Source of the DNA: Arcuatula senhousia
Lineage: Eukaryota; Mollusca; Bivalvia; Mytilida; Mytilidae
Length of the DNA: 64,000 nt
Assembly (NCBI GenBank): GCA_963971305.1
Contig: OZ020311.1
Location: forward strand, 6,696,001-6,760,000
Reading direction: 5' to 3'
The position numbers were made by a program, and so were the translations under genes. Positions 11,501-26,500 of the stretch are shown here, piece after piece (the stretch's first letter is position 1; the number at the start of each line of letters is the position of its first letter). The notes below the pieces were generated by a model, which was not told where the DNA came from, did no database searches, and worked only from the letters and a program-made list of their open reading frames with translations.

Positions 11501-14500
11501 AAAAAAAAAAAACATTCTGCCATACATTTTAGAAGATTTAAAGATGCCAAACAGCGGCAATGCAAATGAATATTTAATCTAGAGAAAACCGGTTTCCCCT
11601 AAATATTATAAACGCTTATAGCATAAAAAACGAGCACGTGTACCTACATTTTTGTCTTGCTCATTTTGATCATTTGTCAAATTCCATTTTCCATAAAGAA
11701 GATGCAACTTTAGTATGGAGGAGAAAACCCCCTAAAGTGGATGATCTACTTACCACATCCACAACAGCTGTCCATCTGATTTAGTTTATCTCAGCTCTTT
11801 TGGCTTCTGTCCAGGTGATGTTGCAAGTTTTCAGCTTTGCGTCTATGGTTCGTTTCCATGTGGTTGTTGGTCGATCTCTGCTTGTGCCTTGAGGATTATA
11901 TTGTTATTTTGTTTTTGGGGATACCTTAGTATGTTACCTATCCTATGCCGTGTGAATGGATGAATAGCCTGTTTTATCCCACAATTTTGAGTTGCTGGTC
12001 TTTTTTTCGCCATCTGATTTGAAGGATCTGTCGAAGGCCTTTGTTAACGAATACCTGTAAGCCGTGGTCGATTTTTTTGTTTGTTTGTCTACAGTCAATC
12101 AACCATGTCAACGAAGTTGAAAAAGAGATGTAAATGCCTTTCAAGTGACTGCTTTATGATACAACGTAGTACGGCAATTTGGTCAGTGCATGATGGTCCA
12201 CAACAAAAACTTTCATGCTCATCGTGGATATTTGACTCGTTTGTTTCCCCTTTTATTCGTTCTACAGCCACTCTAACGAGGACTTTGCTTGGAAGAGAGA
12301 GCAGTTGCATTCGTCTTAGGTTCTGCCTCTTGCCTGGGACCCCTTTGGAAAAATGATGCAACATCAACTCAAATCCTTAGGTTTCACTTCTGTTTACAAG
12401 ATGTTGTTCAACAGATCTTTAAGGATTTAACAGGTGACATCCCAGGTGGAATCTGGTCTAGTCCTAGTGCTTTTCCATTCTTGACTTTACGTTAGGCTTT
12501 AAAGGTTTTATCTAGCTTTCATGATTGGGCCTATAGATCTTAACATCAAAGTCTTGCACAGGTGGTAAATCAGGTGCATAATGAGCTTGTTCCTCATTAA
12601 AGTGGTCTTTCCATCGTTCAAATCGTTTGTCAAGTTTTGTGATGAAATTTTCATCTTTGTATTTCACTGGTTAAGATGTGTTATACACGGTCTTGGTGTC
12701 ATTTCTGGCCATGCCATCTTCTGCTTGTGAGGACAGTTGGTTCAAATAGTCTCAGTTGTCTTTTCTGGCTTTTCTATTTACATTTGTTCTTCCTTTTTGG
12801 GTTTTCTTTCGTCAGCCTTACATTTTGGGCTCTGGTCTAGGCCTATTCAAGTTGTATCTTTGTCAGTCGTATTTTTCTATTGCTTTGATCGCCAACGGCA
12901 CTTTTCTTTCTTTGCAAAAACAAGCCTTCATTACAAGTGATGGTAGATGTAAACTAGACTTCCACTTCTGATCTTTTTTGCCATATTCGACGTGTAGTAT
13001 ATGTCTTCGTCGTTAGTGTCTTTCGTCGTTGCCGTCGCCAGCGGCGAGTACGTAAAAAATCTGCCCTTGCGGAAGCTTCTTACGATGGTACTACGCCTTT
13101 GATAGTCCTGGCCTAACTCTTTCTGTTTATCTAAATCTCGACAATATCACTCTTTATTTGTATTCAAAGCCTTGAGTGCATACCTACCTACCTACCTATC
13201 TACATATTCCTTTGCTTGAGACACACAAGGCCATGGCTAGAATTTTTCAATTGTCTCGTTTATTTGCTGCTTTATCCATTTTTCCCCAAAGTTAGCTTGA
13301 GCCTACTCATTTCTGTTTATTCTTAATGGTTCTTCGTGTCTTTGTTAAGAGTCTGCCTTGTTCTCTCAGTCCTTAATTCTGTCCATCTGACAGCAACTCT
13401 GTAATGTTACTTATTTGTCATATTAGGACGTGCTATTTAATAGGAAAACCATTGTTTCATCATAGATGCTAAAATAACAAATACATTAAGTTATTTGGAG
13501 TTTACACAAGTCTTTCAAACGATTCTTGTTTCGTCAGTTACCAGACCACTAAGTGCAAACACTAAAGCATCGTTCGCCTTTATTTGAAAGATCTTTAGGG
13601 TATAAAGTTGTGATATGATTGTTTTTGTCTCGCCTGCGACGAATAGTCGCTGAAGGCGAGACATAGACGGCGGCGGCGTAAACTTTTTTGTAAGACTTTT
13701 GTGGACAATGAATTGCTTGAAAAGTATAATAGCTATAGGCATCTGATATTTGGTATAAAGACAGTTCAGGTTATGGTCTTCGCAACTGTCACCATGCCAT
13801 GTGACCCTGACCCCATTTTCACGCTCCAGTGACTCTGTGAACTTAAGTCTTTTTTCAGGCCGTAAACTTTTTTGTAAGACTTTTGTGGACGATGATTTGC
13901 TGGAAAAGTGTAATAGCTAGGCATCTAATATTGGGTATACAGACAGTTCAGGTTATGGTCTACGCAACTGTCACCATGACGTGTGACCTTGACCCCATAT
14001 TCATGCTCCAGTGACTCTGTGAACTTAGGTCTTTTTTCAGGCCGAAAACTTTTTTGTTAGACTTTTGTGGACAATGATTTTCTGGAAAAGTGTAATAGCT
14101 AAGCATCTGATATTAGGTATACAGACAGTTGTGATTATGGTCTACCTAATTGTCACCATGCAGTGTGACCCTGACCCCATTTTTACGCTCTAGTGACTCT
14201 GTGAACTTAGGCCTTTTTCAGACTGTAAACTTTTTTGTAAGACTTTTGTGGACTGAATTGCTATAAAAGTATAATAGCCAGGCATCTGATATTGGGTATA
14301 CAGACACTCATTGTGTTAATATCAAGAAATAAAAGCCTAGGTAGTTGATTTAAGCGATGGTGCCGGCATGCGAGACATACTTTTAGTGGTCACACTTAGT
14401 GTTATCCTTTGCTTTATTGATCATAGATCTTAATAAGTAATGTTCCATTTCTATCTATAATATTTTCTTTTTAGCATTCTGCTTTGTTTTCAATGATTCT

Positions 14501-17500
14501 TTTTAAAAGTTTTTTTTCCTTAACTATGGCACGTCAAACGTTTCAATATTCAAAACAAATATTGATTCAAAAGAAAATAATTTATATTCAATATTTATAC
14601 ATATATATGCAATTTTTTTCTATTTATATTCAAAAATTAAAATATATGTTCAAAACTTACAAATATATGGTTGAAAAACCAAAAAATATGTTCAAAACTA
14701 ATAAATATATTATGCAACATTCTTCTATTTATATATTCAAAAATTAAAATATATGTTCAAAACTTACAAATATATATTCAAAAATTAAAAATATATGTTC
14801 AAAACTTACAAATATATATTCAAAAACTTACAAATATATATTCAAAAACTTACAAATATATATTCAAAAACTTGTAGAAAATACATTCAAAACATGTTTC
14901 ATAGATATATTCAATAATATTGCATTCTGGGTAATATTTGTAATGACATTGCAATTCAATGTAGCACATGAGTCCACCGTTGTGTGAAATAACACGCTTT
15001 TTCGTGGAGAAAAAAAAGAGTACTCCCTTCTTTTTATTGCTTTTATAAAGTTAGAACCACGAGAAACGATCCAAGCACCACGGGCATGTCAGTGGACTCC
15101 GGGGATGCTCCAATTGTCTTGAAATTTTGTACCTTCCTCTTCCATTGTGGTCCGGGTAATAACACAAAACACAGCACAATTTTGAGACATAATGGGTATA
15201 TTGAGGTAATTAATTCCTGCAACAAACAGCCAGACACTTATAAAGTCAATCAATAACAATTAAGTGATTGGGGTGTCCTTCCGTGCATTCGCGGATAAGA
15301 AATAAGTAAATGTACTACGTACCCTAAGGTGTGACGGACACGCTGACAATCGGTTTTTGTGTGATGATACTTAACCAAGCATGAAGTGTTTAAAGTGTTG
15401 TGTTTGATTTAAAATCAATATACTTGATTTTTTAAAAATCAGTCGATAGATACGTCTAAGCTCTTCTCAAGAGAGTTCCACTACAATCTGTTATTTTTAG
15501 ACAGAGCCTTATGCAGTCGATTTTCGCGTGTTTTTTTTATTGAACTAATAGGTTCAACTATACACCAACGATATAAATCTGCACCATATGTCATGTATCA
15601 ATACACAAGTTGATGCATAACTAAGCTTTCTTTAACTTTCAACTTTATCTACGTATATATCTGTTGCTCAGTTCAATCTGTATAACATTTATTAAAGGTA
15701 ATAACAAAATTACCGAACTTGGAGAATCAATCTCAAATGTCCATAAGACGACACAAAACAAGGAATACGTACCAGAAAAATTAAGATCGCAATGGTCCTG
15801 ACTTGGTACATTAATACATTGAAACAATTAAAATAGACGATTAATGTTCTTTAAATGATTCTGTGGTAGGAGAATTGTCTGACCAATTTACCCTGTCTAG
15901 ACAATAAAAAAAACCCCACAAAAATCGACTACATAATGCTCTGTCTAAAAATAACGGGACGAAGAGGAACTCTTTTGAGAACAGCACGCTACTATCGACT
16001 GATTCAAAAAAGTATATCGATTTTAAATCCAACACAATACTTTAAACACTTAATGCTTGGTTAAGTATCATCACACAGAAACCGATTGTCAGTGAGTCCG
16101 TCACACCTTAGGGTACGTAGTACATTTACTTATTTCTTATCCGCGAATGCACGGAAGGACACCCCAATCACTTAATTGTTATTGATTGACTTTATAAGTG
16201 TCTGGCTGTTTGTTGCAGGAATTAATTACCTCAATATACCCATTATGTCTCACAATTGTGTTGTGTTTTGTGTTATTACCCGGACCACAATGGAAGAGGA
16301 AGGTACAAAATTTCAAGACAATTGGAGCATCCCCGGAGTCCACATGTCCCGTGGTGCTTGGATCGTTTCTCGTGGTTCTAACTTTATAAAAGCAATAAAA
16401 AGAAGGGAGTACTCTTTTCATTTTCTCCACGAAAAAGCGTGTTATTTCACACAACGGTGGACGCATGTGCTACATTGAATTGCAAGGTCATTACAAATAT
16501 TACCCAGAATGCAATATTATTGAATATATCTATGAAACATGTTTTGAAAGTATTTTCTACAAGTTTTTGAATATATATTTGTAAGTTTTTGAATATATAT
16601 TTGTAAGTTTTGAACATATATTTTTAATTTTTGAATATATATTTGTAAGTTTTGAACATATATTTTAATTTTTGAATATATAAATAGAAGAATGTTGCAT
16701 AATATATTTATTAGTTTTGAACATATTTTTTGGTTTTTCAACCATATATTTGTAAGTTTTGAACATATATTTTAATTTTTGAATATAAATAGAAAAAAAA
16801 TGCATATATATGTATAAATATTGAATATAAATTATTTTCTTTTGAATCAATATTTGTTTTGAATATTGAAACGTTTGACGTGCCATATTAACAAATGATT
16901 ATGCATAATTCAAAAAGTGCTGGCCTAAAGATATTTACTGAAATAGTTTTGTTTTTAATTATATCTTTTTTATAGTAAATAATATTGTTTGCTTACAAGG
17001 AAAGATGCCAGTCCATCAAAGCCATAACAAGAACAAATTAATAAAAACTTTCTATGAAGAATTCTGATCCTTCTTTAACATTTCTCTTTGATTCTCACAT
17101 CTTGTTCCTCTGCTAAAATAAATTAATATCATCTGAACTTGAAAAATCCTTGATTTTCAAAAGTACTCATTATAAAGATTTTTTTTCTTAGAATTAATCC
17201 TATGACCCCATTCTGCTCTAATATGAGATTTTTGTCTTTACACCATGTTGACCTTGCAGTTACATTGTAATTTCAGTCCAATCTTGTAGTCTTTTTTCTC
17301 CTGAGATTTTTTTATTCATGTATAACGATCAAAACATGTTTGCCTTAAAGACATGATATTTGAAAAAAATCATAGCATTGTATTTAATTCATTTGTTGGA
17401 CTTATTTTTTTTCTTCTTGACTTGAAAGCCAGAACTGTTTAAACGATTTTGCAGACTCGGTTAAAAAGTACTTGAAAATCTGTCAATTCTTTGCCGTGGT

Positions 17501-20500
17501 TATATTTTCTGTTTGGTTTTTTTTTTTATTAATTTTCAAACTGTTCAAAGCTCTAAATTTGTGATTTTGCATGATCTTTTCTAACGTATGGGAAACGACA
17601 AGGTTGTATTATTGATATAAAATTGAGTCTGGAGTTACTTGTGGTTGAGACGATGGATTATCATATCAGATATCTCTGTTTTGAAAAATGAAGTAGATTG
17701 ATAATTTACATCTCTGACTTTTGACTTTGTTGAACGAAAAGAGTTGAAAAATATTAGAATCCTAGCGAACAAGCTACAAATAATGATTGATATTAATTAC
17801 TACCAACATGCTGAAAGTCATATAAACTGTGTCTACTCGTCGATATAGTGGCTCGAAAAGGGTTTGAAAGACAAAAGCTGAGAATGATTGATTCCCATTG
17901 AAATTTAGTCGTGTTAAGTCTATTTCCATGTTTTGCAATGGTACAAAATTATAAATTAAGCATTGAGTGTCATTAATTCCATTAAATTTCCTGACTGTAA
18001 AATTGATATCAATATTGGTAAAGGTAACATCAAGGGCGACAATTCCGACTATTTCATATATGCCATGGAACCCTTTTGCAGCATTTTTGGCAAATTTGCA
18101 GATTCCATGCATAAAGTTATCTTCGTAAAATTTTATCAGGTTATCGTTTCATTTCTACAACAAAACATTATAATCGCTTATTGTTCAAGATTTAGTTAAT
18201 ACATCTTTTATCATTGGCCTACTCCCTTAGACTTGTATAATTGGCATCATTAGATAGATATGATAGTTTTTCTTTAATTTTCTACATTTTTACGTCGTGT
18301 TATTTCTTAAACCTTTCAGTTCTGAATGTGGGAAACAGGATCTAGCTTGGCCTTTAGACACATTTCTTATATCAAAATTTAGTTTCAATTAGCTTATACT
18401 AGTAATTTGAACATAATGGACACTACTTAGATACCGAACACTGTTCCATTTTCCGGAAACAGGATCTAAGATTCAGAGGAGATAGTTATGTTGTTGCCTT
18501 TCCCACATTGAGAACAAGTCATATATTCATACTGAGTCTACCTTTATACTTTATTATTTTTTTTTAAAATAACAGCTTACTATGTTTAAGCCTTTTCCCT
18601 ATTCTTTATACATTTGTTTTTCTACCTTGTGAAAGAAGGGCTTATTGTTAAGATAGGCAAAAGACGTTGTTGTCGAGACAATGACATGACTTTGATGCCA
18701 ACATCATTATTTGGGGGTTGTACTAGAATAAAAAAACCTGTCATATCTGTTTATACAACTTAGTCTAATATGGAGTAGACAAATGATATTATATGCATTA
18801 ATTAAATAAATGGTTTCATAAATGCCAGGTTTTATTGAGAATATTTTGAAAGTTGGTAGTCGCCATTCAAAAGAAAGCCTAGGATAACCTGCCGATGTCC
18901 TATATGGCACGTCAAACGTTTCAATATTCAAAACAAATATTGATTCAAAAGAAAATAATTTATATTCAATATTTATACATATATATGCAATATTTTTCTA
19001 TTTATATTCAAAAATTGAAATATATGTTAAAAACTTACAAATATATGGTTGAAAAACCAAAAAATATGTTCAAAACTAATAAATATATTATGCAACATTG
19101 AAAACATTCTTCTATTTATATATTCAAAAATAAAAATATATGTTATATATATTCAAAAATTAAAAATATATGTTCAAAACTTACAAATATATATTCAAAA
19201 ACTTACAAATATATATTCAAAAACTTACAAATATATATTCAAAAACTTGTAGAAAATACATTCAAAACATGTTTAATTGATATATTCAATAATATTGCAT
19301 TCTGGGTAATATTTGTAATGACCTTGTAATTCAATGTAGCACATGCGTCCACCGTTGTGTGAAATAACACGCTTTTTCGTGGAGAAAAAAAAGAGGACTC
19401 CCTTCCTTTTATGGCTTTATAAAGTAAGAACCACGAGAAACGATCCAAGCACCACGGGGCATGTGGACCCCGGGGATGCTCCAATTGTCTTGAAATTTTG
19501 TACCTCCCTCTTCCATTGTGGTCCGGGTAGTAACACAAAACACAACACAATTGTGAGACATAATGGGTATATTGAGGTAATTACTTCCTGCAACAAACAG
19601 CCAGACACTTATAAATAAAGTCAATCAATAACAAATAACAATGGTGTTGTGTTTTGTGTTACTACCCGGACCACAATGGAAGAGGGAGGTACAAAATTTC
19701 AAGACAATTGGAGCATCCCCGGGGTCCACATGCCCCGTGGTGCTTGGATCGGTTCTCGTGGTTCTAACTTTATAAAAGCAATAAAAAGAAGGGAGTCCTC
19801 ATTTTTTTCTCCACGAAAAAGCGTGTTATTTCACACAACGGTGGACGCATGTGCTACATTGAATTGCAAAGTCATAACAAATATTACCCAGAATGCAATA
19901 TTATTGAATATATCTATTAAACATGTTTTGAATGTATTTTCTACAAGTTTTTGAATATATATTTGTAAGTTTTTGAATATATATTTGTAAATTTTTGAAC
20001 ATATATTAGCAAGTTTTTGAATATATATTTGTAAGTTTTGAACATATATTTTTAATTTTTGAATATATATTTGTAAGTTTTGAACATATATTTTAATTTT
20101 TGAATATATAAATAGAAGAATGTTGCATAATATATTTATTTGTTTTGAACATATTTTTTGGTTTTTCAACCATATATTTGTAAGTTTTGAACATATATTT
20201 TAATTTTTGAATATAAATAGAAAAATATTGCATATATATGTATAAATATTGAATATAAATTATTTTCTTTTGAATATTGAAACGTTTGACGTGCCATATT
20301 TTTTTCTAAGTTTCAGCTCCTGGGTTTTAAACTTACTGACTGAAATTTTTTGCCTCTTGATTTGGTGACTTCTGGATGATCGATATATATTTAAAAAAAT
20401 AAATTTAAGTTTCAGATTGGATTTGTATTCGGTACTGATATTTGGATAAATTGGTGACGTCATTTAAGTCGTCTGTAACCTTGCTTCTCGATCTCCCCAT

Positions 20501-23500
20501 GAAAATAAATATCAAGCAATTATTACATCATGACATGCAAATAGTGTTCTGCTTATTCGCTTGGATGAAAAAAAAAACTGTGATTGACATTGGTTTAAGC
20601 TCTCAGAAGCCTATTTCTCTAACTGGTTCTGATAAATGCGATTACTTTAGAAATGCAAAGGAACGCGTTTTGAAGGTTTTATCGCCTTATAATTCCACGG
20701 TTAACATGTTATTTGCATAATTGTATTAAGTTAGCATTTTAGGTCTTTTACAAACCTCTTTTAATATGTTACTGTTTAAGTGTTACTATATTTGTGTTAC
20801 AATTTATTGCATCATCTTTTTAGCCAAACTATCATTCTTGTAAGAATAATATGAACAGTATATCATTGACCATCATTGATTGATTGTTTATACTCGAATG
20901 GATGATGTTAGCTCAAAAGAAAATCATTGTCACAAAGACATCGCCCTGTAACTATCTTAACAGTAAACCAATCCATTCTTTGTCAAAATTGAAAATTCTA
21001 TTAATAACAAGAGTTAACACTAAAGTATGTCTCCATGGTCTCGCATGCCGGCACATTCAGAAACAATTATTCTTTCTTACTTCAACTTTATTTTGAATTT
21101 ACATGGATTTTCAGTTTCTGAGATCAAAAGATGTTTAAAGAACTTAAACATTGCTAATATATGCAATGAAAATAATCAAAGTCACTCAACCAGAAATTCA
21201 AGGTCAAGGTCAAAAGATGGGATGCAACTGTGCTATGCTATTACTAGGGCATATGCATACCAAGTTTCATCAACCTAGGACCAATAATACTTGAGATATG
21301 GAGGTGCTCGCAAAACTTTTCCAATTTGCTATTATATGTATTGAAAATTGTCAAAGTCACTCAACCGGAAAATCAAGGTCAAGGTCAAAAGATGGGATGC
21401 AACTGTGCTATGCTATGCTATTACTAGGGCATATGCATACCAAGTGTCATCAACCTAGGACCAATAATTCTAGAGATATGGAGGTGCTCGCAAAACTTTT
21501 CCAATTTGCTATTATATGTATTGAAATTGTCAAAGTCACTCAACCGGAAAATCAAGGTCAAGGTCAAAAGATGGGGATGCAACAGTGCTAAGCCCAAAAC
21601 TGAAGCTACTACTTGGGCATATGCATATTCATCAACCCAGGACCTATAGTTCTTGAGATATGAAGTTGCTCGCAAAACTTTTCCATTGCTATTATATGAA
21701 TTGAAAAATGTCAAAGTCACTGAACCGGAAAATCAAGGTCAAGGTCTAAAGATGGGGATGCAACTGTGCTAAGCTACTACTGGGACACATGCATAACAAG
21801 TTCCATCAACCCAGGACCTATAGTTCTTAAGATATGGAGGTGCTCAAAAAACATTTCCAAAAAGTTAACGCCGCCGCCGGTAAAGTACACCTATGTCCAG
21901 CTCTGCTTCGCAGGCGAGACAAAAACAGAATAATCTTTGTTGGTCACGGGTTTCTCGAGGTGACCTATGCTTTATAACCTTATCTTATTTATTCGACTTC
22001 TTATGACAAAAAAATCGAATTGCATAAGAGCAATTTTAACCCAATGTGAAAAGTTCTTCAATAAATACTTTTAGTCGGATTACCTTATAAACTAAACTTT
22101 GTAACGGCGTATTACGTCACTCAATAATTTACAATGTCTAACAGTCAGGAACTTCCAAGAGGTACTTTGGCGACAACCTGATATTGAATTGAGCAATAAA
22201 CAGCAGTCCAAAATGCCAAGATGTGAGTCATTGACGTAAAACAAAACGATATTTTTACAATTAATGTGTTCTCCTTTCTAGCTTCCTGTTCGTGTCATAT
22301 CTTTCTTGTACATTAACAGAAGAAATCATTCTCCGAAACTTGTGCTGATTTTGTATATATTAACAGTTTTAAATTTTTCGCTTGTTTAAATTTGAACATA
22401 TAGCCTATCTTACGCAGTATTGTCAATAAACATTATTGGACTTTACTTTTCAAATTTAAGCGGTCATTTATGCAGAAAGTATAGTTTAAAGTCAGCATCT
22501 GAATCATGCATAATGCTAAGCACCACTAAGGTGCATCTACTATACCAATATTGGTGGTGTGGGATTTGTCTGTTAGCAGGAAGAGGCTTAAATCATTCTT
22601 CTATAAGTGGTCATCTATGCGGAACATATAGGGCACAGCCAGTATCCAAAGCATGCGCTGTGCTCAGTTATAATAGAAATATGGTTGATGTGAGGGTAAT
22701 GGTCTCAAACTATTTTTCTGTAAATGGTCATTCCTGCTGAAAATGTAGGTCACAGTCAACATCCAAAACTTTAAGTTTGCATTGTGCTGGTTATAGCTTT
22801 GATGTTCCCTTATGACACTTTTGGTTTTTGGCATTTTAACTAATTTGATTCAAATGCTGACGTTGAGAGGTTACTCTTTGCAATGTGCATTTACAACAAA
22901 GCGAAAATATCCTTGATACGGTGTTTTCAAGCGTATCAAAACTTATGTTTATTTTTACAAACTGTCTCAGACATTTTTTTAATCTTTTTTAAGATATTGT
23001 GTGATTATTACTTTCGATGAGTATCACTCTTCTTTAAAATTATTTTTCACATTGTTGGTCAGTGAAAAATATACAAATCAACCCTGTTTTTTTATACAAG
23101 CTTAAAACTCTAGTCACTTGTTATTGAGACGATTGATTGGCATATCAGTGATCTCTGTCTTGAAGACTGAAGAAGATAGACATTTTGTATATCTGAAAGA
23201 AGCAGAGGTACCAATGGGGTCTGACTTTTGACATTGTTTAACAAGTTGAATAAAATGTTTTGAAATATATAATCAAATCATATATATGTGTTGAAAGATA
23301 TGATTAATGATGGTTTTCTATCATGCTGAAATTTGTTATAGATATGCTATTAGATAAAGTTTTAAAAATCTAAATCTTGGAAGGTTGCTTGTCATTAAAA
23401 TCCAAGTTGTAGTACACATGCTTATTAAAAGCTTGTAGTTAGTCAATTTGAAATCATAACTGGTTTAAAAAAAAAAGAAAAGGGCGACCTAATACACTGT

Positions 23501-26500
23501 CATCTGAAGCCTGGTTCCTGTTTCCGGAGAGCTGAAAGGTTTTAGTCTCTTAAATTCTTTGACAATTAGTTACAAGTTAAAGCTGATTCAACTTAGGTGC
23601 AAAGATGATTTTAGTCTATATGTTTAAAATACTCATACTACTTGATAATGTTTCCGACATTGACGAGTTGAAATGTTTTGCGTCAAAGATTTGATTTACC
23701 CTTTAAAGCATCTGAGTGCACCCTCATTTGCAATTTAGTCCTTTTGAGTACGTTTTGTTGTTTTGTTTTATGGTATTGTTATTGTATTTGGTGACATATT
23801 GATGTTAACGTGCTTATTCGGACTACACAAATCAAAAGCTAGTTTTAAAAAATTTGTGTAAAATTGGATTTATTTTATGTTTAGTTCAGTTGAAAACTGA
23901 CTGTTTCTTGCGCTAATCAATATCTTCTGATTATTGCATTTTGACATGCAAACATACTTCTATATCTGTAACTGACATTGGTTTAAGCTCTTAAAAGCCC
24001 ATTTCTCTGACTGGTTTAAATAAATGCGATTACCTCTTAAATGTATTGAATTTATAATATGAAATTTTTTACCTCCAAATTGGTTAATTTCATTGTTAAA
24101 ATGCATTTAGTTGAGTAGTTTCTTAGATTTTGATATCAGATTTTTTTAAAATATTATAGTTGCTTAAGTGTCACAGTATTAGAATATATCTCATCTATAA
24201 ATCTATTGTGGACCGACCATTTAACTTAAAGGGGGAGGGGGCTTATCTTTTTGTTAGATATTTTGAAATATTTTTCAGCAAACAATAGAGATTCCAATGG
24301 GCACTAATTCTGCACATTTGCTGATTTGTTCATAGGAAACAGACTTTTTACAATCATTTCTGGACAAAAAAGATGATAGACTAGCTCTCACTTTTAATCC
24401 CAATTTCTGTGATATTGATGATGTCCTTTCATCGACACCTCCTTCACTCGGCTAACTGAGAACTCGGTCAGTTGGTTTTATTTAACATGGAGGCTATATG
24501 GGAAATGGGTCTGTTGAAGAGTCGGCTAAAGTCTGTTGGTCAAATACTATCGAGAATAACATAGCAAGGTCAATATATTTTACTAAATATTTCTTTTTTA
24601 CTTACTTTAATAAAAAAAAATTATGTTGGGCAAAACAATATTGAATACTGAACCTATTCATATGTTGTTTTTCTCTGTAGCTTACATTGGTAAGCTACAA
24701 AATGGAAAGGCGTGTTACACATCGAGATATTTCTATCAATTTTGTCATTCAAAAATGTAAACATAACAGCGTTTTGCTAAAATTAAGTCGAAAGCATTAC
24801 GAAAAACGCAACCTAAATTGTACAGCATGTATGTTTGACATATAACTGTACGTATAAGAAAGAAAAACCGACAGACATGCGTTTTTGTGGCATTTATTGT
24901 GTTTTTGCCTTAAATTGGGTCTGTTGGTGAGTCGGCTATAATGAACTCAGTCTGTTGGTCAGTCTGTTGAGAGTAAATTATTCAACTGATATCATACTAT
25001 ATTTGTGCCATAACACACATTTTTTACAAATAGAAATATCTTACAAAGTGACATAAAGCGTATATATTCGTAGTGATGATTGTTTAGTCATAGATTAGAC
25101 GTAAAATTAATATAAATCGCGTTATAACAAGCACATCAGTCTGTTTGATCAAGCTTACCATTAATTTTTCAGTATGAAAAGAAAAAGAATGAATTTTTCC
25201 AACAGAAAGCATGGAAAGAAAAAAAATAAAGAATTAAAAAATCAAAGATGAAGACGTTTAACAAGAGACGCTTATCCCTAAAATACTAATAAAAAATTGT
25301 AACACTAGTCTTAGAAAGAGAGTGAAGAAGATTACAACTAATTATAAACTATGCCAACTGATTTTGTATTGCAAACATGGCCAAAAACCATTATAACCTC
25401 CAAAGTATAATGTATTATATATATATGGCAATCGTTTTAAAGCATACATGATACGTGCATTAAAAAAATCGAGAATTTAAACAGTCTGTTACTACCCGGG
25501 TGGGTTGGGGGATGGGATGTTCGTTCGGTCTGTTTATTTCCATATGATAATCGGTGATTGAATCCATAAATCAGATCGGTTCTAATTTATGCATTTTGAA
25601 GCCCTTATAAATGTGTACAAGTAAAAAGTACTAATTTAAAATCAACAATTTTAAAGCCATATTATTATCCCCGCGCTAGCGAAAGCGCGGGGAAAATGTT
25701 TTGCTGTTCGATGCACGTACGTACGTATGGCGTTAATGTCCAGGATAATCTCTGTAACCACTGGGAGTAGAAAGATGAAACTTGGGTTATTAATTGCATT
25801 GTGGGTGGGGTCTGTGCCGAGGGTTTTGGAATTTTGATAATTCCCCTAGGGGTTGGGCTGCATAGGTAGCCTAAGTGCACATTATTCATTTGTCACGCAA
25901 CTCCTCCTAAGTTATTTAGATTATGGAACTGAAACTTGGCTCAGTAGTTGCACTACGGATGTAGATTCTGTCATAGCTTTCGGAATTTTGATAATGCCCC
26001 TAGGGGCTGGGCTGCATAGGTAGCCTAAGGGCACATTATTCTTTCGTCACGCAACTCCTCCTAGGTTATTTGGAATATGGAACTGAAACTTGGCTTGTTA
26101 GTTGCACTATGGAGTATGGATGTAGATTCTGCCAAAGGTTTCGGAATTTTGATAATGCCCCTAGGGGCTGGGCTGCATAGATTGCCTAAGGGCACATTAT
26201 TCCTTCGTCATGCATAATTCATTACATGACTATCACTCCCACTACAAGTGTGACCAGGGAAAAGTCTCATATTAATACATACACATTTGATAGTACTAGT
26301 AATGCTTATTATAGTCATAGTTTGTTTCCTTTTATTATTTGCCCTTATACTATCAAACACCAGAGTAGCGCGGGGGTATGCAGCGTGGCTGCTTCGACTA
26401 GTTAAATACTTATAATTATACCCTCGACTTTAAGAACAGGGGTATACTGTTTAACCCTTATCCATATGTCTGTCCGTTCGTTCGTACGTGGCATAATTTC

